From: Rutidosis leptorrhynchoides
Taxonomy: Eukaryota; Streptophyta; Magnoliopsida; Asterales; Asteraceae
Reading direction: 5' to 3'
Assembly: GCF_046630445.1 (NCBI RefSeq)
Contig: NC_092340.1
Location: forward strand, 22,952,001 to 23,016,000
DNA: 64,000 nucleotides
Shown here: positions 34,679 to 47,587 of the stretch, piece after piece
How the letters are laid out: each line of letters starts with the position of its first letter
How positions within the stretch are numbered: position 1 is the first letter of the stretch
Translations under genes and position numbers: made by a program
The notes under the pieces: generated by a model
The model's database searches: none
What the model was told of the DNA's origin: nothing
Seen by the model: the letters and a program-made list of their open reading frames with translations, nothing else

Positions 34679-34999
34679 TAAGACCACCTTTAACCCCGGC
34701 GTGTTGGGTCATGTGTTGGCCAACACGCCTTTAACCCTTGTGTGCTGCTTCGTGTGCTGAAGGCGTGCTTCAAGTGAGCACCGAACATTTTGAAGCGTGC
34801 TGTATTTTCTCCCCTTTTTTAATTAGTTTTTATTCCACTTTTCACCCAACTTCTAATCAGATTTTAACACATCACCCAACACGTCACTCAACACACCACC
34901 CCATTATTTACCAGTTAAACAACACGCTCATCAAGCACCCCACCCCACCCAGCAACACGCTCATCATCCCCATCATCCCCTTAAGGGATAAAGATGGTC
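34679..34999. mobile_element. MITE-like insertion present only in copy C
   Basis: About 320 bp with inverted ends: GACCACCTTTAACCCC on the left, and GACCATCTTTATCCC read inward from the right. The interior is rich in CAACACGC words. Copies A and B have uninterrupted sequence at this point (GTTGCAAACAACTTG near 14200 and 27845), so they represent the empty site. Short CAACT words flank the insert. Confidence 0.6.
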
Positions 35000-35930
35000 A
35001 CAACTTGTTACATGTGATACCACAATTTGACAATTTCTTTTTCTCAAACACTAGTTTTAGTTTTTGTTTATAATCATTGTGTACAAGTCATTTTAAAGCA
35101 TTTGTATTTGCATTTACATTGAATTTTCGTATCGTTTTATATAATAACAATAATAGTAACAATCAAGGATTAAAATATTATTCAAATCCTCCTAGTCTTT
35201 TAATAACGAGATGAGTGACATTCGATGAAATCAAGGATTCAAGTTGAAGTGAGAAAGAAAGATGTTTTCTTACAATTGATATGTATCGAACTGTAAGGTT
35301 TTGGAGTATTCAATTAGTATGAAGTGAACCATATTAAGCTTATAGCAGTAATATGATGGATGTAAAATGTAGAAACATAGTTATTCACCAAATTAAGTTT
35401 GCACATTCAAGTATACGCTTTACTGTATAAATTACACAAAATCCAATGTCACATGAACGGAATGCACCTAAAGAGACATGCGTACCCTCATTGATGCAAC
35501 CTTCTATTTTCTAGTACTCGTTAAAATGAATAGCGCCAACTTTCCAAAAAACGTAGGTTGTTGTAAACATAATGGTGTTGATTACAACCACCTATAGGAT
35601 TATAAGAAACACATCCCAACCAAGTAGCTCAAAGGTCAAACCTATTTTCAACATCTGCTAGGGGAAAGTATTTCAATTCATATTTCACCGGTGTCGTGCA
35701 GTTTCCACTTTTTAAAGAAATATGATGTGAATTTGGTGTGAATTTTCATATTTCATTTAATGTCCTTTCATAAAAAAATAGTAATGAATTTTAAACAGAA
35801 TAAAAGGTGATCAAAAAGGTGATTTGAGGATACTGAAACTGTATACAAAGTCCTATTGTGACTGCATTCTCATCTTCTATGTTAGTTTATCTTTGATTTC
35901 CTAACAAATTCACAGTATTTAATCAACATA
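35000..35930. other. Region between MYB and ALG11, copy C
   Basis: Diverged and shortened counterpart of 14220-15769. It retains decayed traces of the tail-anchored gene fragment (about 35545-35660) but lacks the GC-rich minisatellite and the Cys-rich open stretch. Confidence 0.5.
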
Positions 35931-36405
35931 CTAGTTTATAATTGATGTGATAGCATCTTTAAAATCTTCATAAAATCTTTGTTGTGAAAACCTACTAGCT
36001 CGTCTTCTTGCAGCTGCAGCCATCTCATGTTTCTCAGATTCTGACATACTCAAAATCTTCAAAATAGCTTCTGCATATTCTTCAACCGTTTGTGCAAGAA
36101 ACCCAGTTTCTTTCCCTTCTTCCGGTAAAACAATATCCATCTTCGGGCCAACTGAATTATGAGCTAAAAAATGGACCGAGAACATACCTTTTAGCTATTA
36201 AAAACAGGCCTAAAGAAAAATAAAAATAATTCATTATGGCATATTTAGTTACCAATGGGTATGGTTCCTGCAGCCATGTACTCTACAACACTAATGCCAA
36301 AGTGTTCATCTATCATTGAATGAATCCCTATAGTTGCACCACCCAATAGTTTTACTAATTCCCTGCATTTAAAAAGATAAGGTCAAAAACTTGTTAAATA
36401 ACAAG

Positions 36406-38837
36406 CAGGTGGCCAACCGCGCGTTGCGGCGGCCACCTTGAAAGTTAATCACGTGAAGCTAGCGTAATTGTGCGTACATATATTGTATTAAAAGACCACC
36501 TTTTGTAATCGGTTTCCATAGATGCATCATAATTTTCTTGCTAACTACATTGTAGTTACATAGTTAAAGGCTAATATACAATCAAAAGTTAGTATTGTTT
36601 TGGTTAAAAGGCAAGTGAATATACATTTAGTTAGAAAAATGGAATATGTATGATTACATGGTTAGGTAATAACAATAACCTAGATGTGGAAAGAATTTCT
36701 AAGGTTTCCGAATACAAAAACACATATAAAGAAATTCATAACTTTACCTTTACCAAAGAAATAATATTTATTAAATATGGGAAAAAAACTTACAAACACT
36801 ATAAAGGTGGAAATGGGCCTGAAAGATGTGTGTTGCTTTTACGAAAGGTTTGATGGGTAGTTGAAGCTGCTCAGAACCGTCACCTTCGACACTATTACGA
36901 TAACACAATATGTTTCTAACTTCTGCTTGTCTAGAAAACACAATATCGATGTCGAAGGCGGCAACAACGTGTTTAACAATCTCACCAATAACATATTTAT
37001 TTGTACCGGATTTCTTTTAACGTTTATTACTTAAGATTAGACAGTTATACCCAAATGAAGTATTACAATCATATAGTACAATAAATATGTAATGAAAACT
37101 AAATCCAATAAACCCCCAAATCAATTACATACCATAACATGTTATCATCGGAGATTGATAAGACAAACACAAAGGAATTTGTAGCATTACAAAAACATAT
37201 CAAATGTTAAAAAAAAAAACTTACTATAGAACGACTTGCCAAGGATAATCCAAAGTAACATACATCCACAACATGTGTCTTCCGTAGAAGACACAGCTGC
37301 AGGTCCGCAACACAGGCATCATGGTTAACATTCTCAACAGAACTAACGACCTTCACCCTAAACAATTGGCGTGGGCCTGCATGTAGTAAATAAATAAAAA
37401 AAAAATTAGACGCCGGTTTCTAACAAAAAAAATTCGAACAAATGTGCTGCTCAAGTTCTCAACTAATGTATCATCACTCTGCAAATCACTCTTTTAAAAA
37501 CATTAAAAGCTGAAAGGTTTAGAAAATCAAACAATGATAGCACTCCTGAATTCTGTGTCCTTACGATGAAAAAAACGCTATCTCGATTATTCCTAAAACA
37601 CAACAGTAGCAACAATTAGAAGGAATGTCGTACGTACTGTAGTCTATGGGAGCGAAGCGATATAATAATGCGATTAGTGTATCTTTACATATGTTTATTG
37701 TTTAGAAGTACAGAAGATCTAAATGTTTTGTAAAACGTATTTTCTGCATACATTGTGCTAACAAAAAGGGTTTTCGCAGCGACCCAAAAGATGAGTTTAG
37801 TCTTTCTTCCTTTCAGGCGATGGCTTGGTACCTACATAAGTGAATTGTTGATTAATATTAACTGAGAAAATGGATGAACAAACAAACTAAAATACTTAGC
37901 AATTTTAAGGGACTGTATAAAGCATACGATTAGCTTATTTTGAAGGAACAAAACCAAATCAAGAAATCTGTAGCTCAATAGGGTAATACACTACCAAAAC
38001 AAACGAAATCTGAAAGATGGCGTTATCTTGTGTCAAAGAATCATTGGTATCCATTAGAGCAATTAGAAAGAATGAAAAAATTGAAGTTCCGTTGAAATTG
38101 ATATTACAAAGTCAAATCTTGCAAACATATTACTACATTACTTATTTTTATTGATTTATTTTTAAATCCAAGAATACACAATTAGTAAGACACATAATTA
38201 TATTATTATAATGTAATGACATAAATACAACTAATTAATCAGTTACGAGAATAATAATTAAGATTAAGATAGAGTATTTATGGCATCTGCAGTTACATGC
38301 TAATAAACCTCTTGTATCTATATGTAAATACAATAAATTCACAAAGAAAAACAAAACATACCTTCCATATTTGTTGAGCCGCCATGTGATAATGAAACAT
38401 CATAAGCAGCCTGGTACCTGCAGTTACATGCTATTCACCCTGTTGTATCACAACAAAACTTACATTTCATATTCGTTGAACCACCATGTGACAATGAAAC
38501 ATCATAAGCAACCGAAGCAAATCCACGTTCAGACAAATACTCAATAAGAAAGAATAGTTAACCAACTAAATATTACAGTAGTATATAGAGTAAATGGTAG
38601 ATGATCTGTCATGGGTAAACAAAAATAATGTCTTTTTTTTTTCCACCTGTTTAAAAATTAACCATAACCCAAATTGACCATTTTTAAGAAATTTGACCAA
38701 CACCTAAAGCTTTGTTACCTAAAGCTTTGTTACCTGGCTCTGTAGCAACGTCCCATAGTCCTGTCACTAATTCAGTTGCACATTCTGTGGATCCTAATAA
38801 AAAAAAAAAAAAAAAAAAATTAATAATAATAAATAAG
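36406..38837 (-). other. Insertion in an ALG11 intron with unidentified minus-strand open stretches
   Basis: Copies A and B lack this sequence. The minus strand has several open stretches with protein-like composition and possible splice borders: about 37020-36780 (GEIVKHVVAAFDIDIVFSRQ), about 37380-37205 (RQLFRVKVVSSVENVNHDAC), a possible terminal exon near 37840-37800 (TKPSPERKKD-stop) and 38560-38460 (EYLSERGFASVAYDVSLSHG). A near copy of the last lies at about 38407-38360, within a roughly 110-bp imperfect tandem duplication. I recognise no family. It could be a decayed gene or gene fragments captured by a Helitron-like or Mutator-like element. A hairpin with arms GGTGGCC/GGCCACC sits at the left edge (36406-36435). 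Confidence 0.35.
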
Positions 38838-39560
38838 TAATTATAATTATAAATATATTCAACAGAACATACACTTTTACTATTCACAAGATTATTATAA
38901 TGCTAAAGGGTATTTTTGACTTTTTACCGGTGGCTAGAACCTTCTTCTTCGAGGGTATTGTTGTGTTTTGACTGCTTCAGATATTTTAGAGAGCAACGGT
39001 GACCTCTACGTTCCTTCAAGAACTTTCTACTCCATTCACCTTCCACCATCTAATTTCCTCACCATCCTCTTACCTCCTCCTACAATCGTTGGCAAAGAAA
39101 TCGAAGGTGATTTTAACCGCTACCATCATCAGCGGCGGTTTTAACTTTTAACCAACGGTTTGTGGTGGTTCTAACCACCACGTATTAGGATCCGCCAGCT
39201 TCCGATCGTTTGAAAAGTTAGGGTTTCTGAAGCTACTGATCATCTGTTGCAAATCCAGTTGATTCTGAAGGTTCCAAATTAATTTTTTCCTTTCATATTT
39301 GATTTGTGTTTGTATGTGTGTATCTACCTTGATTTTGTTGTTCATAATACGAAAACCTCGTGGAGGTTATGAACAACAAAATCAAGGTAGATACACACAT
39401 ACAAACACAAATCAAATATGAAAGGAAAAAATTAATTTGGAACCTTCAGAATCAACTGGATTTGCAACAGATGATCAGTAGCTTCAGAAACCCTAACTTT
39501 TCAAACGATCGGAAGCTGGCGGATCCTAATACGTGGTGGTTAGAACCACCGCAAACCGTT

Positions 39561-40718
39561 TGATGCGGGTGAGCTGGGCAATGAAACCAGCAACACAGCC
39601 AGCACGAGCTCAAAAGATGTTACACCCGAATCAGGCCGAGCAATAGTCGTGTTGCCATTTATTTCGTATCATCTAAGTGTTTTTGGAGCTGGTTCAAGAA
39701 GCTCAGGGTGACCCTACTTCAGTCCTTAAACTGAAGTAGTTATGTTTTGATGAATAAAGTTTTTGATAGTTGAAGGCAAGCCAGCAATTAAGAAGAACCA
39801 GCTAGCCGGACCAGCAAATGAGCTTAGTTCAGCCAGTAAAGCTTTAATTCACTCAGCCGGGTAACCAGCAAATCGAACCAGCAAAGTTATACTCAGACGA
39901 GCCAGCTAGTTCAACCAGCTGACGAATTTTAAGTTCAACCAGCACACGAAACTTAGTTCAACCAGCAGGCGACGCTATTTTCTTTCTAAAGGGCCAACTT
40001 GCTGATACAATTCAAAGTTTACTTATGCTTTTCAATAAACCGGTCAGGTCATGTGCTTAACACGTGTGTGGCTGTTCTAGAAGAATGTTAGCTGTCCAAG
40101 GAAGATTCCCATTTATCATTGGATGCTTTTATCATGGGAAGGAGCACTAACAAATGGCAGGCTTTTTGCAGATTGTGTCATTTATTCTTATTGGCTAATT
40201 TGTAATTGTTTGTCATTTTTTGTCTCCATTTCCTTTTTATGTTTTTGTCTTATTTAGAAAATAGCTGTTAAGCTTCTACTATAAATAGAGAGCTCTTGTA
40301 ATTGTAAAACTTGGTTGATGATTGAATGAAAAGTTTGATAGAGCTTATCTATTTACAAAATCTCCGTGTCTTTACGAATCTTAGATTCCGGTGGCTAAGA
40401 GTGGTTTCTTTATCAGTGTTTGTGGTGTTACTTTATCAAACATTGTGGTAAAATCCAAATCTTCATATCTGATATTATAGTTGTGGTGGAATCTTTATCA
40501 GCTGTAGTTGAAGATTTGGAGTGTTTCTAGATCTCTAGTTGTGGTGGTATCTTTATCAATTTGGGGTTTAGATTCTTCTATCCTTTGTGTTCTTATTTCA
40601 GAGTTTTATACTCTGTTTTGGGGTTGTTGCTGTTACAATTTGGGGGTTTGTGTTCAGATCTGTTTAAGTGAAGAAAGCTTATTCTAAATTGCTTTTTTAA
40701 AGTCATAATTACGCATCA
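39561..40718 (+). repeat. CRM element 5' LTR
   Basis: 1158 bp. It contains a TATA-like CTATAAATAGAG (about 40278-40290), the likely start region of the genomic transcript. A (C/A)CCAGC-rich segment fills its first 400 bp. Confidence 0.9.
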
Positions 40719-40871
40719 AAGTGGTATCAGAGCTTAGGTTGTTCAAATCGAAGCTTTCTTATCATTTTTATTGTTGTTTCAGTTCATACTCTGTTTTAGA
40801 GCTGTTAAGCTTTATTTCAGATCTGGGTTTCTATTTGTTGCTAAAGGTCTATTTCAGATCTGATATTTGAA

Positions 40872-43800
40872 ATGGCTGATATTCCAAGGAATATGACTCT
40901 TGAAGAAGCTCATAATCTTAGAAGAGATAGAGCTATTGAAGCTCTACAACATCAGATGGAAAGAATGGTTAACTTGTTGGAAGATGGTGTTCCAAGAAGA
41001 AATAGAATTAGATCTGAAAATGGAGATACAACTATTGTGTCTTCTAGTACTGAATCTGAGGATGGTAGCCAATCTACTGATGGATCTCATGCTTCTTCAC
41101 AAAGAAGAAGAAGGCATAGGAAAAAGGCTGATGATTTGAAAGATATCAAGATAGACCCACCTGATTTTGAAGGATCCTCTAATCCTGAGGATTACTTTGA
41201 ATGGGTTCAGGCCATAGATAGAATTATGGAGGTTAAAGGCTATGATGATAAAAAGGCCTTTAAAGTTGCTGTAATCAGATTGAAGAAGTATGCTTCAATG
41301 TGGTATGATAATCTAAAAAAAGAAAGGCAATATGAAGGGAAGAAAACAATCAAAACCTGGTCCAAGTTAAAAGAGTGTATGCAAAAGAGGTTTGTTCCTC
41401 AAGCTTACAAGCAAGAGCTGTATATCCAGATGAATACACTCAAGCAAGGCAGCATGAATGTTGTTGATTACATCAGAGAGTTTGAGCAGCTCAAGATTCG
41501 TACAAATGTTAAAGAAGCTGAAGAACACACTATAGCAAGATTCGTTGGAGGCTTAAATGCATCTATTGCTGATCAAGTTGAAATGCAGCCTCTATGGACT
41601 TTTGAGAGTGCTTGCAAGCTGGCTATTCAAGTAGAGAAACAAGCAAAAAAGAAAATTAATTTTAAGTCTTATTCCAAGCCAGCTGTGCTGCCTATGAAAG
41701 GTCAATCATCTATGCTGCCTAGGCATAATGAGGCAGCATCCAAAGTATATAAAGGCAAAGAGCAGGTTGTAGCTGGTCCTAAAGATGATAGAAGAAAATG
41801 CTTCAAGTGCCATGGATTTGGACATTTTCAAGCTCAATGTCCTAACCAGCACGCTCTTACATTAAAGGAGATTGAAGATTTGGAAGGGGGTTTTGAAACT
41901 GAACCAGCATATGATGAGTCTGATAGTGAAGAGTTTGTTGCTGCTGATATTGGAGAGTTTTTAATGGTTCGAAGAGTAATGCACTCAGCTGAGACTATTG
42001 AAGATAAGAGCCAGCGAGAAAACATCTTTCATTCAAGATGCACAGTCAAGGGCAAAGTGTGCAGCCTGATTGTTGATGGAGGCAGCTGTGCAAACGCAGC
42101 ATCTGCTCACATGGTGGAAAAGCTTGAGCTGGTTACAAAGAAGCATCCTCATCCATACAAACTTCAATGGCTTAACCAAGGCAGTGAGGTAAAGGTTACT
42201 CGCCAAGTTACTGTTCCATTTTCTACTGGTACTGTTTATCAAGATGAGATTACTTGTGATGTTATTCCTATGGATGCTTGTCATTTGCTGCTTGGTAGAC
42301 CTTGGTCATTTGATAAGTATGTCTATCATAATGGACACCAAAATACTTATTCAATGTATGTGAATGGAAAGAAGATCACCCTCACTTCTTTAAAGCCTAA
42401 TGAAATACCTAGAACTGACCCTACTGTTAAGAATGATAAAACTTTGTTTATGACTCAAGCTGAAGTTGATATCGAGTTAAAGGGTGGTACTGGTGCTTAT
42501 TTATTGCCGATGGTTGAAAGTGATGAGTTGAACCAGCATGATGAAATACCAGCTAGGGTAAAGCCATTGTTATCCGAATTTACTGATGTGTTTCCTACTG
42601 AGTTACCTACTGGTTTACCACCAATCAGGGGTATTGAACATCAAATTGATCTTGTGCCTGGATCTGTTCTTCCTAACAAAGCAGCTTATCGATGTTCTCC
42701 TCATGAATAAAAAGAACTAGAAAAGCAAGTTAATGAGCTGGTTGCCAAGGGGTATGTTAGAACCAGCATGAGTCCTTGTTCAGTACCAGCTTTGCTGGTT
42801 CCAAAGAAAGATGGTTTTATGAGAATGTGTGTAGACAGCAGAGCTATTAACAACATCACCATCAAGTATAGGTATCCCATACCTAGATTAGATGATATGT
42901 TAGATGAGCTGCATGGTTCTTGTGTATTCTCCAAAGTTGATCTTAGAAGTGGGTATCATCAGATTCGAATGAAAGAAGGAGATGAATGGAAGACAGCTTT
43001 CAAGATCAAAGGTGGATTATTCGAGTGGTTGGTTATGCCTTTTGGGTTGTCTAATGCACCCAGCACATTCATGAGACTTATGAATGAAGTGCTCAGGCCA
43101 CTTATTGGTCAGTTCGTGGTTGTTTACTTTGATGACATCCTAGTGTACTCGAAAACTAAAGAAGAACACTTGGATCATCTGAGGAAAGTATTTGAGCTGT
43201 TAAGGCAGAATCAGTTATATGCAAAGCTGGAGAAGTGTGATTTCTTTGTCAGCAAAGTAGTGTTTCTTGGATATGTGGTTTCTGAAGAAGGCATTTCAAT
43301 GGATCCATCTAAGGTGGAAGCAATCAGATCATGGCCTAGTCCTTCTACCATCACTGAAGTCAGAAGTTTTCATGGTTTAGCTTCATTTTATAGAAGATTT
43401 ATCAAAGACTTCTCCACACTTGTTGCTCCAATTACTGATTGTATGAGGAAATGGGTATTTGAATGGTCTAGTTCTGCCCAATCAGCATTTGAATCATTGA
43501 AAGAAAAGCTAAGTTCAGCACCTATACTTGCTTTACCTAATTTTGATATGCTATTTGAACTTGAATGTGATGCAAGTGGTGTTGGCATTGGAGCTGTGCT
43601 AGTGCAAGGAAAAAGACCAGTAGCTTATTTCAGTGAAAAGCTAAATGGGTCAAAGCTGAATTATAGCACTTATGATAAAGAGTTTTATGCCATCATTCGA
43701 GCTGTTGATCATTGGTCACATTATTTGAAGCCAAGGCAGTTTGTTTTCTTTTCTGATCATGAAGCATTAAAATACATTAATGGGCAGCACAAATTAAATC

Positions 43801-45362
43801 CAAGGCATGCAAAATGGGTTGAATTCTTGCAGATGTACTCCTTTGTGTCTAAACACAAGGCTGGTACTTCTAATGTTATTGCTGATGCTCTTTCAAGAAG
43901 ATATTCTTTGTTGTCAATTCTGGAAGCTAGAGTTCTTGGATTTTCATTTGTTAAGGAGTTACATGAAGCTGATCCAGACTTTGCTCCTATTTTGAACTGT
44001 TCTCCTGCTGAGTCCAAAAGAGATTATATTGAGCAAGATGGTTTTCTATTCAAGGGCAGCAGATTGTGCATCCCAAAAGATTCAATCAGGGAGTTGCTGA
44101 TTAGAGAAGCACATGGAGGTGGTTTAGCTGGTCATTTTGGGATTAACAAGACATTGGATATCCTAAGTGAACACTTCTACTGGCCATGTATGGATAAAGA
44201 TGTCAAAGCTGTGATTAATCACTGTGCTACATGCTTTCAAGCTAAGTCAGCATTTCATAAGGGTTTGTATACTCCTCTTCCTGTTCCCAACCAGCCATGG
44301 GAAGATTTAAGCATGGACTTTATTGTTGCATTGCCAAGAACTCAGCGAGGCAAAGATTCTATTATGGTTGTTGTTGACAGGTTTTCAAAGATGGCTCATT
44401 TCATAGCCTGCAACAAAACCAATGATGCTACTGTTGTTGCTACTTTATTCTTCAAAGAAATTGTTCGTCTTCATGGAGTTCCCAAAACCATTGTGTCTGA
44501 TCGAGATACAAAGTTCTTAAGCTATTTTTGGAAGACATTATGGAAGCTGCTTGGAACAAAGCTTTTATTCAGCACTTCTCACCATCCCCAAACTGACGGT
44601 CAAACTGAAGTTACCAATAGAACTGTGGGAATGTTGCTAAGGGCACTTGTGAAGAAAAGTTTGAAGGAGTGGGATTTGAAGCTTGCTCAAGCTGAATTTG
44701 CTTTTAATAGAGCACCTAATTACTCCACAGGAAAATCACCATTTGAAATCCGCTATGGTGCAAATCCACTCACACCCATTGATCTGATTCCTTTTGCAGT
44801 TGAGCCTAAGGTAAGTGTTGATGCAGTAGCAAAGGCCAAAGAAATGAAGAAGCTGTATGAGCAAGTGAGGGCTAAAATTGAGAAGACCAACCAGCAATAC
44901 AAGGCTAAGGCTAACCAGCACAGAAAGCATCCCACTTTTATTCCTGGTGATCTTGTTTGGATTCATCTAAGGAAGGAAAGGTTTCCAGCAAAAAGGAAGA
45001 ACAAGCTGATGCCAAGAGCTGAGGGTCCATTTAAAGTGTTGGGAAAAGTTGGTGATAATGCTTACAAAGTCGAGCTGCCTGGTGATACTGATGTGTCTAG
45101 CACATTTAATGTGGGTGATTTGATGCCATACTTGGAAGATGACAACCTCGAGAACTTGAGGTCAAGTTCATTTTTAGAGGGGGAGGATGATGCGGGTGAG
45201 CTGGGCAATGAAACCAGCAACACAGCCAGCACGAGCTCAAAAGATGTTACACCCGAATCAGGCCAAGCAATGGTCGTGTTGCCATTTATTTCGTATCATC
45301 TAAGTGTTTTTGGAGCTGGTTCAAGAAGCTCAGGGGTGACCCTACTTCAGTCCTTAAACTGA
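40872..45362 (+). pseudogene. CRM gag-pol coding region
   Basis: Parts in order: Gag ([34 protein letters not shown]), a CCHC knuckle ([14 protein letters not shown]), an aspartic protease region ([14 protein letters not shown]), reverse transcriptase (VVYFDDILVYSK), RNase H (FELECDASGVGIGAVL), integrase zinc-binding and catalytic regions (HCATCFQAKS, TIVSDRDTKFLSYFW, HHPQTDGQTEV), and a C-terminal region (LRKERFPAKRKNKLMPRAEG) closely resembling CRM/RIRE7-type elements. The frame continues about 58 codons into the 3' LTR, a known trait of several CRM lineages. The region is nearly whole, with about one break. Confidence 0.9.
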
Positions 45363-46346
45363 AGTAGTTATGTTTTGATGAATACAGTTTTTGATAGTTG
45401 AAGGCAAGCCAGCAATTAAGAAGAACCAGCTAGCCGGACCAGCAAATGAGCTTAGTTCAGCCAGTAAAGCTTTAATTCACTCAGCCGGGTAACCAGCAAA
45501 TCGAACCAGCAAAGTTATACTCAGACGAGCCAGCTAGTTCAACCAGCTGACGAATTTTAAGTTCAACCAGCACACGAAACTTAGTTCAACCAGCAGGCGA
45601 CGCTATTTTCTTTCTAAAGGGCCAACTTGCTGATACAATTCAAAGTTTACTTATGCTTTTCAATAAACCGATCAGGTCATGTGCTTAACACGTGTGTGGC
45701 TGTTCTAGAAGAATGTTAGCTGTCCAAGGAAGATTCCCATTTATCATTGGATGCTTTTATCATGGGAAGGAGCACTAACAAATGGCAGGCTTTTTGCAGA
45801 TTGTGTCCTTTATTCTTATTGGCTAATTTGTAATTGTTTGTCCTTTTTTGTCTCCATTTCCTTTTTATGTTTTTGTCTTATTTAGAAAATAGCTGTTAAG
45901 CTTCTACTATAAATAGAGAGCTTTTGTAATTGTAAAACTTGGTTGATGATTGAATGAAAAGTTTGATAGAGCTTATCTATTTACAAAATCTCTGTGTCTT
46001 TACGAATCTTAGATTCCGGTAGCTAAGAGTGGTTTCTTTATCAGTGTTTGTGGTGTTACTTTATCAAACATTGTGGTGAAATCCAAATCTTCATATCTGA
46101 TATTATAGTTGTGGTGGAATCTTTATCAGCTGTAGTTGAAGATTTGGAGTGTTTCTAGATCTCTAGTTGTGGTGGTATCTTTATCAATTTGAGGTTTAGA
46201 TTCTTCTATCCTTTGTGTTCTTATTTCAGAGTTTTATACTCTGTTTTGGGGTTGTTGCTGTTACAATTTGGGGGTTTGTGTTCAGATCTGTTTAAGTGAA
46301 GAAAGCTTGTTCTAAATTGCGTTTTTAAAGTCATAATTACGCATCA
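45188..46346 (+). repeat. CRM element 3' LTR
   Basis: 1159 bp. Its first 175 bp are read as the end of the pol frame. Confidence 0.9.
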
Positions 46347-46676
46347 CCGTTGGTTAAAAGTTAAAACCGCCGCTGATGATGGTAGCGGTTAAAATCACCG
46401 AGAACCTTCGATTTCTTTGCCAACGATTATAAGAGGAGGTAAGAGGATGATGAGGAAATTAGATGGTGGAAGGTGAATGGAGTAGAAAGTTCTTGAAGGA
46501 ACGTAGAGGTCACCGTTGCTCTCTAAAATATCTGAAGCAGTCAAAACACAACAATACCCTTGAAGAAGAAGGTTCTAGCCACCGGTAAAAAGTCAAAAAT
46601 ACCCTTTAGCATTATAATAATCTTGTGAATAGTAAAAGTGTATGTTCTGTTGAATATATTTATAATTTATAATATA

Positions 46677-46953
46677 ATATAATATAATATAATTATAATT
46701 ATAATTATAATTATAATGATGGTATATGAAAGCATGTAAAGTAGAGGTGGAAATTTTGACCCATTTAATTATGACTGAATGAGTCAATTCAAGTCATGTA
46801 TTAGCTTAGAGGATCATATGTAACATGACAATTGTCAATATCATTTAAATGACTGGATCAATAGTGTAAGGACTGGAACAAACATTACCTGTATGTCTCA
46901 TTACCCAACCCGCCCATTTTGCCACCTCTAATATATAGTCAAGGTAAACAAAC
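46677..46953. other. ALG11 intron sequence, copy C
   Basis: Begins with an AT/ATA microsatellite (about 46670-46710). From about 46740 it resumes homology to the intron upstream of exon 6 in copy A (around 16285). Confidence 0.6.
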
Positions 46954-47587
46954 CTGTAGGTCACATTCTTATAGAACTCTACATCCTTTTCTACCTTCAG
47001 TTCAATAGCTAAATCCTTCAAATTTTGCAATCTCTTTTCGTCAGCAACATTTCTACAACTACCAACAAACTGAAGTTTAGGTCTAGGAACGTCTGAATTT
47101 AGTTTCTTGACGACAAGTGCAAAAGCATGAAGCTGAAGGGTATGTGCCTGACAAAAGACCAAATACGAGTCAACAACGATTAAATATTTTGTAATTTAAT
47201 ATAACTACTATAAGGTCTTAATGGTAAATACACACCTTTTCAGGTCGAAATTGAGCCACTGAAATTATTTTGGGAGGTGTTTCTCTTTCCAGTGGTAGTG
47301 CCTGTTAGAATTTTAATCAGATTCGGTACATTAAGGAAGAAACCATTTTATATACACGCAAACTTATATCTAACAAATAGGGCAAAGGCAGAAACACAAT
47401 ACAAACCTGTAATCCAGTCGTATCACAAGGAGGATACACTCGTTTTGTTCGATTTGGAATCCCCCAAAGCTTCTCAATATGTGACCGCGTCCAAGAAGAA
47501 TTTACCATAGCAAGATTTGCGTAAGAACCAACATACCCATACATCCAGCTAAAGAACGTGTAATAAACAAGTTTCAACCATGATAGG

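Larger units (their letters stand above)
39561..46346 (+). mobile_element. CRM-clade gypsy (chromovirus) element, nearly whole
   Basis: LTRs at 39561-40718 and 45188-46346 begin TGATGCGGGTGAGC and end CGCATCA, with 5-bp target duplications CCGTT (39556-39560 and 46347-46351). The primer-binding site TGGTATCAGAGCTTAGG begins at 40722, and the polypurine tract AGAGGGGGAGGA abuts the 3' LTR. I count about 14 LTR differences (roughly 1.2 percent). That suggests an insertion about 0.4-0.5 million years ago if 1.3e-8 substitutions per site per year applies. The coding region looks nearly whole, with about one break. Confidence 0.93.
38838..46676. mobile_element. Long palindrome (foldback-type element), right arm split by the CRM element
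   Basis: The left arm (about 38838-39343) is repeated in inverted orientation by 39366-39560 plus 46352-46676, around a centre near 39354. The arms are about 500 bp and nearly identical. The CRM element at 39561-46346 accounts for the gap in the right arm. The inner parts carry mirror-image open frames (39148-39345 and 39360-39563). AT-rich flanks obscure any target duplication. Probably a foldback transposon or a very large MITE; no transposase seen. Confidence 0.75.

Noticed and set aside
36406-36435. GC-rich hairpin that could be a Helitron 3' end
   Set aside because: No CTRR terminus at the right distance on either strand and no TC start identified.
39148-39563. Two identical 65-67 residue frames, possible duplicated small gene
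   Set aside because: They are the two arms of the palindrome read in opposite directions; no conserved protein features.
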